This document shows, piece by piece, positions 11,739-22,376 of a stretch of 64,000 nucleotides of DNA. The translations under genes and the position numbers were made by a program. Where the stretch lies: NCBI GenBank assembly GCA_036874045.1, contig CM072335.1, forward strand, positions 17,677,501-17,741,500, written 5' to 3'. Within the stretch, counting starts at the first letter, position 1, and each line of letters begins with the position of its first letter. Source of the DNA: Cymodocea nodosa. Its lineage: Eukaryota; Streptophyta; Magnoliopsida; Alismatales; Cymodoceaceae. Below the pieces are notes generated by a model that searched no databases, was not told the DNA's origin, and saw only the letters and a list, made by a program, of their open reading frames with translations.

Positions 11739-14064
11739 TAAGTCTGTCTGGTCATGTGACTTGATGCTCCACTATCTAAAATCCATTTTGATGTTGTTAT
11801 CTCCTGCAAAACAAATTAAGAACTATTTCTTGGTACCCAATGTCTTTGAGGACCAAGTTCATTAAAAGCATATTTCTTCTTTTTGGTTAAAAATAGCTTA
11901 ACATTATTATTTATATTTTTATTAGTTGTAAGTACTACTGATTTATCATTAGCTTCATACTTATAGAATTATTGCTCTTATTGATGTTCTGTTTATTTTT
12001 AGATGTAGTATAACCAAGACCAAATCGATTTTTATCAGAAGTTAATTTATTTTGGTCATGCTCATATATTTTAGTAAGTTCGTACCAAGATTTTGTACTT
12101 GTATTTAAATTTTCAGTACATACAAAATCTTTTTCTACACATGAATTTTCAAATAAAGAACATGCAGATCCAGTAATTGGTCTAATACTAGAGTTTTGAA
12201 TTTCATGCTTAGGTTCCTGAATTTCCAGTTTACTACAATTGTCTACAATTTTAGAAGCATTAGTGATTGAATTTCCAGAACAAGAAACAAGATTTTTAGA
12301 AACATTGATAGTCATGTTAGAAGTACATTTAGATAAATCACATTGGTTTATATTATTAGTGCATGATTCATCCCTTGAAGTACCTTCTACATATTTATTA
12401 CCGTATTTCATGATAAAAGAAATTTTAGTCTTAGATTTACTTGAACTGCAACTAATAAATCCTTTGTTGGCTTGAGATTTAGGGTATTCAGGTTAATCAA
12501 ATCCAAAGCCAAATTTATATGACACCGCAGGGGTACTAGTTAGTTTGTCTAACTTAGTTTGACCCAAATTCCATTTCTCAATGGTGGAATTCAAATCTAG
12601 CTCTCTCATTTTTAATCTTTCAATCTCTAACTCAAGATCATTTATGTTGTTTTTCAATTTTTCATTTTCAGATTCTATCTTTAATTTTTCAGCATTTATA
12701 TTCTGTAACTGTTCATGCAAGACACATTCATTAAATCTAAATTTATGCAAATCTCTAGCATGATTTTCATTATCACATTTAAACTTTTTTAAAGTAGTAG
12801 ACATGAAACAATTTTCACCTTCCATAATGGACAAAGAGTTTTTAATATTCTTATTTTCTAATTTACGCACTTTAAGTTTTTGTAATAATGCATGATAAGC
12901 ACATAATAATTCATCAAAGTTAAAATCTGAATGACTTTTAGGATCAGATATTACCTTAGTCTCATCTGCCATGAATCACACATGAGCAACGTCTTCTAAT
13001 TCTTGTTCTTCTTTTGAATGTGAAGATTTTGATGATAATTCCTCAGATTAGGACTTTTCTGACGTGTCATCCCAAGTGACCTTCAAAGCCTTTTTCTTGT
13101 AAAACTTTTTCTGAGATTTCTGAGCCTTCTTCTTCTGATTTGTCCTACTTTGCTTTTCATTTTCCCTTATAGGACAATTTGGAGAAAGATGTCCAAGTTT
13201 CTTGTAGTTGTAACATACATACTTTCTAGATGAAGAATTCTTTTCATTCAGTGACTTTGACATTAAGGGTTTGCCATTTCTGTTCCTTTGCTGTTTCCTA
13301 GCTTTCCATGCTTTTTTGAATTTCCTAGTGAGCAAAATCAAATCCTCATCAGAATCAGTTGATATTTCAGAATCTAAATTAATTTCGAAGGCTATTTCTT
13401 TCTTCATTTTTAATTTGTTGTGACTTAGTGAATCATTTAATTGAACTTCATAAGTAGTTAAATTTCCTATAGGCTCATTTATAGTATAAACATTTAAGTC
13501 TCGTGATTCCTAAATTGATGTCACTTTCTAAGACCACTTGGAACTTAGGGATCTGAGAATTTTTCTCACCAAATCCCTTTGTTCAAAGTTCTTTCCTAAG
13601 CATTTTAAAAAATTTATGATATCTAGGAATCTAGAAAACATCTTAGAAATACTTTCGTCTTCATGCATCTTAAAGAGTTCATACTTATGAATTAACATAT
13701 TAATCTTAGTCTCTTTAACTTGAGAAATAACTTCATATGAAACTTCTAATGCATGCCACACCTCATAAATAGATTTATGTGCCAACACTTTACTGAACTG
13801 TTCATAACTCAATGCACAAAATAAGATATTTAAGTTTTTTGCATTTAGAGTTTCATTTTCTTTTTTAGTAATTGTCCAAGTATTATAAGGAGTAGTTAAC
13901 AGAGTATATGGTTTTGAAATCATGAACCACAACTTGTGATCTATACTTTGAAGAAAGACTGTCATCTTGCATTTCCAATATTCAAAATGTATTCCATCAA
14001 ATAGAGGAGGACGGTTAAGATTTTGTCTTTCATACAATGAAAAATTACCATTTCCAGTAGCCAT
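11739..14064 (-). pseudogene. Gag and protease start of copia element J
   Basis: Gag starts at ATG 14064 (MATGNGNFSLYERQNLNRPP) and reads through a complete UBN2-like domain to 13528. The zinc knuckle at about 13170-13220 has lost its second Cys (CYNYKKLGHLSPNC). The coiled-coil region (12493-12972) and the linker (11935-12411) follow, with stops and shifts between them. The last recognisable piece is the protease SSHMT segment at about 11745-11775, where the pol deletion begins. Confidence 0.85.
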
Positions 14065-14249
14065 CTTACCTTAGATTTTTCAACCTATTTGATTTAAAAC
14101 AGTTTAAAATTTTAAAAACAACTTGAGCCTAAAATTAACAAAGTTAAACGAATGCTCAGATATAAATTTTTGTTTAAAAATAAGGAATGTAGAATAAGCA
14201 ATGATATTAATTAAGTTGGTATTGATTTTATATCAAAGATTATCAACCA

Positions 14250-14261
14250 GCTCTAATACCA
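14250..14261 (-). other. Primer-binding site, element J (initiator tRNA-Met)
   Basis: The minus strand reads TGGTATTAGAGC two bases inside the LTR, one mismatch from the initiator tRNA-Met complement. Confidence 0.86.
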
Positions 14262-14263
14262 CT

Positions 14264-15834
14264 TGTAGGATCAAATGACTATACAAGAGGGGGGTGAATT
14301 GTGTTTTTCAATATTTTCAACAAATAATTGAAACTTCAAAATTAAAAACAAGTTGAGACACTATTTTAATCAAACCATTTTATCCAAGGTTTCAATTACA
14401 ATATACAATTCAATTCTCCTTAGAAATTGTAGATGCAATTATATAACGATACCATATTTCATCTAACCAATTTCATAACTACAAATAGAGAAAACTAATT
14501 TAAGGAATTTAGAACATTTCTCCCTATTTGAGATTTTCCTTCTTCTTCTTCTGCAATTCTTCAGTGACAAATATCTTACTTTCTTTGCTTCACCGAATTT
14601 GCTTTCTTCTTCTTCAAATCTTCAGTGACATATATCTGACTTTCTCTGCTTCACTGAATTTTCTTCTATCTAATAGCTTTTCCCCAAAGAGGTGTTTTGA
14701 TCCCTAAAAATATATTTCGTTTGGTGTGTAGGGATAATTGATCAACGAGAATTCTATGTCTTTTATACTATATATTCACTTCATGCATATCCTCCACGTT
14801 TAATCACTATTAGTTTTCCTCTCTTCATGTCTTTTATTTTTCCTTCATCGAAATACACACATTCTGACCCACATTTTCCTTTTGAATTTTCTTAAATCAT
14901 CAATCCTGGATCTCTAAAAAATTTTCGGCAAAATAAACTTTATCGTCCAAAATTTTTCATCAAGTGTAATAACAAGTCATTGTGTTAATGTTAACTAAAT
15001 GAGTAAAACAAGTATATTTATAACTTAACGTATCTAACTCAACGAGTTCATCATGTGCCAAATCACGTAACAAATACTATAGCTAACTCAACAAACTAAG
15101 TCTGTGGTGTTAGGCTAACTCAACGAACCAACTTCATGGTGTTACGCTAACTCAACGAACCAACTCCATTGTGTTACAAATAACTCAACGAAACAGAAAT
15201 AAATAAATGTTTTTATAATAAGAATTTTACCATGTGCAATAATACTAACTTTAAGTTTATAACACTAACCTAATGTGTTGCCTTAGTGTTCAATATGGCA
15301 ACTCAACGTATGCAGTTATGTTAACTTAATGAGTTAAACATGTGCAACTCACATGATACAATATAACATTCGTAAACTTTAATTTCACCACGTGTACAAT
15401 ACTAACTTAACGAGTTCATCTTTTCCTATTGCTCTTTTACTCACTAACTTAATGAGTTCTCACGTGACCTATTTTAAACTTTAAGCCTATAACTCAACGA
15501 GTTCTCACATGACCTTTATACAAATAACTCACTAACTTAACGAGTTGTCTTTAACGTGTACTACACATGATATAGAAAATATAACTTTAAAATATAACAT
15601 GCTTTACAATAAAAACACACGTTAACTTAACGTTTAGTTAAATGAAAAATTAGTATAACTTAACAACTAGTTATTCAACTTAGCATAATCTTAGATTCAT
15701 TACAGACAAGTATTTATATCAGTAAACTTTTTCTGTATTAATTGATGTTCTTAATTTACTCTCACAAATAACAGTAATTGAGTAAATATGATTATATCCG
15801 TTTATCACATATCATCAAAACAAAATACTCAACA
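14264..15834 (-). repeat. 5' LTR of copia element J
   Basis: This LTR of about 1571 bases runs from TGTTGAGTATTTTG (15834) to GATCCTACA (14264) on the minus strand. It carries three to four copies of the GTTCGTTGAGTTA/ACACCATG type repeat at about 15080-15190, like B. A TATAAAAG-like box lies near 14761-14767. Its right edge interrupts Athila LTR piece K. Confidence 0.88.
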
Positions 15835-16684
15835 GAGATGAGTCAATGCTTGGTGAAAATGGCTTCCCTTCTTGTGACGCGATTACTCCTCACAATGGTT
15901 GTCAATCACCGTGTTTAGCTCAGAATCGACCGACATCTGGAAAGTATCCTCATAAACCTTCAATGGATGGTGGATGATGATATTAGTGGGAGCTCAAGGA
16001 ACAACCGACGCTTTCTATAGTTAGCATGGTTCTCCCCCCTTCTCTTTGTTCTTTCTCTTTTCCTTTTATATTTCTTTCAATAATAATTGCTTCTACCTAA
16101 ATAACTGGTTGGATTTCCTTCCTTCACATCAAAGATGGTGATTACTTCTTCATTCCACGATTTAGATTATGGCTTAATCTGTGCAACATGGTTTCCTTCG
16201 AATTTCCTACAACTGCTCACAATTGAATATTAGAAAATAACTAGTCTGTGAAGTTAGTGTAACTCAATGAAGTTACTCCATTGACTTAACTATTAACTCA
16301 ACGAACCAAGCTCGTTGAGTTAAGCTTAACTCAACAGACTCGTTCAGTTTTGCAATTTAGTAAAACAAATACATATTCATATAATATTTAACACTTTCCA
16401 TGTAAAAAAAGTAATTTCTAATCATTCATAATTGGACGTGTGAATAATTCCTAACATTACGAGGTTCCATATTTTATACTATAAAGTCACACGTAAGTTA
16501 GGTTTTCAATCTTTCATAACTAATACTTAATTACGTTTAATTTCTTAAAATTATACATATTCTATAATTAAGGCATGCAATCGTATACATATGACATATG
16601 GCTTAATTCTTATATGAAAAGCTAAATATCATGCAATTAACCATTCATTAACCACTAATATTATGCACTTTTTCATTCCAAACA
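15835..16684 (-). repeat. Athila-type LTR fragment K
   Basis: The sequence matches the first half of the E and F LTRs, from the segment with ATGAGTCAATGCTTGGTG (compare 45605 and 62310) to the LTR start at 16684 (TTTGGAATGAAAAAGTGC on the minus strand). It lacks the other half because copia J inserted at 15834/15835 and later lost its far end. The short repeat words are degenerate. Confidence 0.78.
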
Positions 16685-17009
16685 ACCTCGAATGCCATCG
16701 AACTACCCTACATCTTTATCTGTGGAGAGGCTGGGCTTTCTCAAGCTAGCTAGGGGTGCCTAACACCTTCCCCTCCAATACCACAAAACCCTTACCCATT
16801 TTTTGGTTTCCTTATTCATCCTCAAAATAAGGTGGCGACTTCGTATCTGTATTATTTTCTTGCATCTCTTTCTAAGGGATGGATTAATGTTGATCTCCTC
16901 TTTTCCTACCTCGCCAATTCCTTCCTGTGTCGCCTTGGGGAGAGGAATGCAACGATAGTTCCTCCCTTGCCTCTCCTAAGTAGGAAAGTGTGAACAACAC
17001 GCAAACACC
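16685..17009. repeat. Tat/Ogre-like gypsy LTR scrap
   Basis: There is no open frame. The stretch at 16745-16790 (AGGGGTGCCTAACACCTTCC) and TGGCGACTTC at about 16832 resemble the 3' end of Tat/Ogre-type gypsy LTRs and the start of a TGGCGACTC-type primer-binding site. This is recognition from memory of that family, not an alignment. The remainder up to 17009 is GC-richer than the surroundings and not assigned. Confidence 0.4.
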
Positions 17010-17588
17010 CCTCTCTTGATTTCTTTCAATCCTTTTATATTTCTTTTTCACTAACAATTGCTAATGTTGAAATGACTAGTTGAATTCTTCTTTCATGCAC
17101 ATCAATGGTTGTAATTGCTTTTTTGTTCCATAATAGAGATCATGGGCATGAATCATGTAACATGATTTTCCTATGTATTTCCTATAACTGCTCAACATCA
17201 CACATTAGATAATAATTGGTCTGTGGAGTTAATGTAACTCAATAGACTAACTCCATTAACTTAACTACTAACTCAACAGATTAACTCCATTGAGTTATCG
17301 TGTAACTCAACGAACATCATTTAGTCTTGTAGTTCAATAATGTAATAGGGCAACTTATCTATGAATACTACACAAGTGTAAATAATATTTAATAATATAT
17401 ATAAAGAGGATTTTTTCAACCATTCAAAAATGATACTTAATTAATGTTAATTTCTTCAAATTATGCATATTCTTCAATTAAGACTCAAAGTTTATGTAAA
17501 TGTAACATAATGGCCTAATTTTCATCTAATAAGCTAAATAACATGCCATTAACTACTAATATTATGCATGTTTTCATTCTAAAGAGTG
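17010..17588 (-). repeat. Diverged Athila-type LTR fragment L
   Basis: This is a weaker copy of the K-type LTR half: CTTTTATATTTCTTT, a pyrimidine-rich part, paired CTCAACAGA/TCCATTGAGTTA words, then ATAAGCTAAATAACATG and GCATGTTTTCATTCTAAAGA. On the minus strand the LTR start is degraded (CTTTAGAATG instead of TGTTTAGAATG). It touches the Asn/Gln-rich end of env-like ORF M. Confidence 0.65.
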
Positions 17589-19999
17589 TTGTTGGTGTTG
17601 CGACTATTTTTGTTGTTCTTGCTGCTATTGTTTTATTTATTGCTGTTCTTGGTACTATTGTTCCTACCATTGTTGTACTTCAGGTAAACTTGTAGTCTAA
17701 TATTCTGAAGCACCTTTATAGAGAAAGATCTGGATTTTATCTTTTTCTATGGTTAAGGTGTTATATCTATCTAACTTACCACAATTCTCAATATAACATC
17801 ACCATAAAATAATTTACTCTACAAATTTAGAATATGATAAATAACATCATATGAGTTGACCTAAATGTGATTTATTACAGCATATGTTGCATACAGACAG
17901 CATCTGCTAACTTCAACTCTATGATCAAACTTTTGAAAAATAAGAGCATGTAGTATTTTCACAATAAGCATTGCTTGACCATGTAAATCATTTAAGAATC
18001 TGAGTTCACTATTGATATCAGGATTTTTAGCTAATTGTTTTATATCTCAGACCAATTAATAAAATTGTTGTCTTTCTAATAATTTAACTCTTTCATTTTT
18101 CAATTCTAATACTTCATATAATAGTTCAGGAGTCAATTGAATATTTGAATCTTGTATACTTGAGACAAGAATATCATCGATAATTATTAAGTTAGCATAG
18201 AAACAACTAATAATTTCTTGAATGTGTAAATAGTCTAGTTATTGTGATAGTAATGTCAACAACCCTTGGAATTACAATATTTCTCTAATATTAGTCATTC
18301 ATTCAAACTTAACAAGTCGTGCAAACAAAATAGTAAATGTTTTATAATTTAAAAATCTATCATAACAAGAATTATCCCTAAACCAAAGTAATGTATCATC
18401 TTCTAAATTCTGACCAAGGTTTGGAATTCTTCTATTATGATGTTCTTCAGGTCTAGGACTTTTAGCATTTCTAAAAAATAAGTTATCTTCATCAGTAGCT
18501 ATATTTTCAGAATTCTCAAAATCATCAGCAATATCATCAAATTCCATGTGAAATTTTGAAGGATCAGTAATAGTCATGTCGATAATCTCATCAACAACAT
18601 CTATTTGATTTTCTTTAATATGTTTAGTAGCTGTAGTATCTTCTATCTGTTCTTCAACATGAATAATAATTCCCAACAACTATCTTTAGATAGGAAAATG
18701 CTTAAAACCAAAAACTAGCAGATGAATATCTTGTAGTTCAAGAGCATTATCTCTAACAAAAACTTCAACAATAGTATATTCTAATTGCAACAAATCTATT
18801 TAGTGCTAACTATATACATTCATTAACCAATAGCAAATAATTTGTAACAGTCATAACTAAATCTATACAAAATAATATAAGCAACCAAAAAATAAAGTGT
18901 TTTCTTATAACACTCTATGAGGAATAATATCTCTACATTCCTTATCAAATAGTATGTCATCAAAATTTATAGACTTTATGTGTATATCATTAAAAATATC
19001 ATCTAGATCAATATCATGTACATACTATTCATTATGATCAAATTTCCTATATTTTCTTGTACTATAGGTTGACGTGAAGGTAAATTCATAGATGTAGTAG
19101 AATACCTAAAAAAACATATTAAAAGATACAACATAAACTACCATTACACAATACCTCAATGTATAAACTAGTAGTCTAAGGTGAGTCAAGTCTATTGGGA
19201 TGTCAACAACGACTTGTTCTCTAGCAATGGCAATTGAACAAAATTTTTCATTTTAAAGTGATTCTTCTCATTGCTGCAAAATTTTTCTTTCTCCTACAAT
19301 CAACCCTAAATTTTCAATTTTCCTTCTTTTCTAGTTGTAACTCTGTAGAGTTTCCTCTAGTAGTGATGGTGCTTGGGTTTCTCTTATTTCTCAAGTAAGT
19401 GGTGCCTGTGGTTCTAAGGGTCCTTGTTCAGCATGTTTAGGTTGCAATAATGATGCATATTGTTGTAATGCAACAACCTTTGCCATTTTTAACTGATAAA
19501 CCATTTGACCTTCACTTCAAAGGCCCATTTTCCATATTGCATTTTTCTATTCATTTATATGTTTCTTAATCTCATCTAAAACAACTAATGGAAAATAGTG
19601 TTGTGAATATAAATCTTGTAATTCATTGTTTGCTCTAGCAATCATTGGTTCCCATTTCTTTCTATAAAATTTAACGGACCGTAGTGGTGCTCTCTTTGAT
19701 ACTTGTCCACTACTAGTAATAACCTCAAGATTAAGTTATAATGTTCTTTACCATAATTCTAACTTGGAAAACTCTATTTGTTTCATTCTAAAATTTGTTT
19801 CAACAAGATTTCGAATAAACTTCCAACAAAAATTCTTTTCCTCTTGGACAAATTTATGTACTTCTTTTAAGATATCAGGTGGAAAAGTGTATCAGGAATA
19901 TATTTCTTAAATTTTGCTTTCAATTTTCTTTAACTCTATCTCTTTCTTCTATGATTTTGTGAGCCTACTACATCTACGTCTGTGTCTTGACATGATCAT
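17589..19999 (-). pseudogene. Env-like accessory ORF, decayed copy M
   Basis: Read on the minus strand from ATG 19999 (MIMSRHRRRCSR), this region encodes a decayed protein homologous to the ORFs after pol in B (29341-31345) and E (53850-56092). Matching landmarks are an N-terminal EIYS-x-YTF segment, a later LQDLYSQHYFPLVVLDEI that repeats it, an acidic stretch (18299-18679), FQGLLTLLSQ preceded by a stop, SCFYANL, LTPELLYEVLELKNE, and EVSRCCLYATC near 17880. The end is Asn/Gln-rich. Many stops are present and the 18680-19130 part cannot be read through. The central domain resembles the 'putative plant transposon protein' family. No function is known to me. Confidence 0.65.
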
Positions 20000-20562
20000 A
20001 AACTTTGCAATGCACTAAGCTCAAGAATTTAGTGGAAACAATATTAACAATCTAGGGTCATGATGGTAGAAACACAAAAGGTTCATAGTAAAATTTATAA
20101 CTCTTCGAGTTTTAAATAGGTATTCAGATTTAACTGTAAACTCATAAGTAAAAAAAATCTGAATGCAACAAATAAAATGCACAAAAACTTAAAAGGTTAT
20201 GGTAACTATACGAGTTTTCAACCTATTAAACACAAAAACATAGCATAACCTTACAACTTTTCACAAAAAAAGCTATGCTAAGAGATAAACTAAAAAAGTT
20301 AAAGATTTATGATAACTATGAGTTTGCTAAGCACTAAAGCTTGTAACTATACGATAAACTAGAATAGTTATCAACAACTTAACACCTATGAGTAAAAGTA
20401 TTGAAATAAAATGTAATGAAAAATAAACTTCGCCCAATAACTATTCAAGTTTTTTGAACAGATAAGCTAAAAGGTCGAGCACTTAAGCATAATTATTCAA
20501 GTTTTCTATAAGTGTAATCAATCAATTAAAATAAAAAAAACTTGAATATAAAGATAACTATA
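20000..20562. other. AT-rich spacer upstream of env-like copy M
   Basis: No coding frame is visible. It contains repeated TAACTATACGAGTTTT-like words in both orientations. It ends with the CTATA (20558-20562) that is duplicated after element B at 39277, so this spacer continues at 39277. Confidence 0.6.
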
Positions 20563-22176
20563 TGTTGAGTATTTTGTTTTGATGATGTGTGCTGAATGAA
20601 AGTAATCATATTTGCTTAATTACTATTGCTTGCAAAAAGAAATTAAGAACATAAATTAATATAGAAAAAACTTACTTATATAAATACTTATCTGTATTGG
20701 ATTTGAAATTATACTGTTAAATAACTAGTCATTTCATTGCATTAATTTCTCATTTAACTAAACGTTAAGTTAACGTGTGTTTTTATTGAAAAGCATGATA
20801 TATTTTAAAGTTATATCTTCAGTATCATGAACAGTGCATGTTTACACAACTCGTTAAGTTAGAGTGTTATTTGTATAGAGGTCACGTGATAACTTGTTGA
20901 GTTAGAGGCTTAAAGGTTAAAATAGGTCATGTGAGAACTCGTTAAGTTAGTGAGTAAAAGAAGACATGAACTCGTTAAGTTAGTGTTGTACACGTAGTGA
21001 AATTATAAGTTACGAATGTTATATTGTATCACGTGAGTTACACATGTCTAACTCATTAAGTTAACATAACTAAACGCGTTGAGTTGCTATATTGAACACT
21101 AAGGCAATGCGGTAGGTTAGCGTTATAAAACTTAAGTTGTTATTTTTGCACATGGTAAAATTCTTATTATAAAAACATTTATTTTTTACTGGTTTGTTGA
21201 GTTATCTGTAACACAACGGAGATGGTTCATTGAGTTATCGTAACACCATGAAACTGGTTCTTTGAGTTATCGTAACACCATAGAGATGGTTCGTTGAGTT
21301 AGCGTAACACCATAGACTTTGTTCGTTGAGTTAGCTATAGTACTTGTCACGTGAGTTGGCACATGAGGAACTCGTTAAGTTAGAAACGTTAAGTTAATAT
21401 TTACTTGTGTTACTCATTTGGTTAACATTAAAGTAACAACTTTTTATTACACTTGATGAAAAGTTTTTTCGACAAGAAAATTTATTTTGCAGGAAATTTT
21501 TCAGAGATCCAAGATTGATGGTTAAAGAAAATTTAAAATGTAAGCATGGGTCAGAACGCATGTATTTCAATGAAGGAAAAAGAAAAGACGTGAAGTAGTG
21601 GAAAACTGATAGTGATTAAACGTGGAGGATATGCATAAAATGAAGATACAGTATAAAAGGCATAGAATTCTCGTCGATCAACCATCCCTACACATCAAAC
21701 GAAAAATCTTTTTAGGGATCAAAAACACTCTTCAGGGAAAAGCTCTTAGATGGAAGAAAATTTAGTGAAGCAGAAAAGGTCAGATTTATGTTACTGAAGA
21801 TCTAAAGTATCAACAGAAAGAAAATTCGGTGAAGCAGAGAACGATAAGATATTCGTCACTAAAGAATTGCTGAAAAAGAAAAAGAAGAAGAAGAAGAAGA
21901 AAGATCTCAAATAGGGAGAAGTGTTTTAAATTCCGCAAATTAGTTTTCTCTATTTGTAGTTATGAAATTGTATAGATGAAACATTGTATCGATATATAAT
22001 TGCATCTACAATTTCAAAGGAGAATTGAATTGTATATTGTAATTGAAACCTTGAATAAAAATGATTTTATGAAAACAGTGTCTCAACTTGTTTTTAAGTT
22101 TTGAAGTTTCAATTATAATCTGAAAAAGTTGAAAAACACAATTCACCCCCCTCTTGTGTAGCCATACGATCCTACA
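20563..22176 (+). repeat. 5' LTR of copia element B
   Basis: This 1614-base LTR has many near-palindromic AACTCGTTAAGTT words with CACGTG-like cores between. At 21190-21330 there are tandem units of about 36 bases built from GTTCGTTGAGTTA and GTAACACCATG. AAG repeats near 21870-21905 precede the U5 part. The preceding CTATA is the target-site duplication. Confidence 0.95.
21652..21660 (+). promoter_or_regulatory. TATA box in 5' LTR of element B
   Basis: TATAAAAGG, conserved with H, A and the solo LTR, is the probable core promoter for the genomic RNA, about 520 bases before the LTR end. Confidence 0.68.
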
Positions 22177-22178
22177 AG

Positions 22179-22190
22179 TGGTATCAGAGC
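22179..22190 (+). other. Primer-binding site, element B (initiator tRNA-Met)
   Basis: TGGTATCAGAGC perfectly complements the 3' end of plant initiator tRNA-Met. It starts two bases after the LTR. Confidence 0.95.
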
Positions 22191-22376
22191 TTTGTTAATA
22201 ATCTTTGATATAAAATTGATACCAACTTATTTAATATCATTGCTTATTCTACCTTCCTTGTTTTTAAATAGAAATTAATATTTGGGCATACGTTTAACTT
22301 TCTTGATTTAAGACTCAAATTGTTTTTATCGTACTAGACTATTTAAAATCAAATAGGTTGAAAAATCTAAGGTAAG

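Larger units (their letters stand above)
10913..15834 (-). mobile_element. Copia element J with large pol deletion
   Basis: This is a minus-strand copia element of the A/B family. From right to left it has a 5' LTR, a primer-binding site, gag, the first codons of protease, then directly RNase H and the post-pol spacer (10913-11183, matching B 27756-28010). Protease C-terminus, integrase and RT are deleted, about 2.5 kb relative to B. The 3' part is cut by Athila LTR fragment I. J inserted into Athila LTR piece K, whose sequence resumes at 15835. Confidence 0.87.

Noticed and set aside
16685-17009. tRNA or rRNA gene in the GC-richer stretch
   Set aside because: No cloverleaf boxes or rRNA landmarks could be read; LTR-end similarity explains it better.
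21190-21330. CRISPR-like array (regular repeats with short spacers)
   Set aside because: These are tandem repeats of about 36 bases in a plant LTR with degenerate units; no cas genes and wrong kind of genome.
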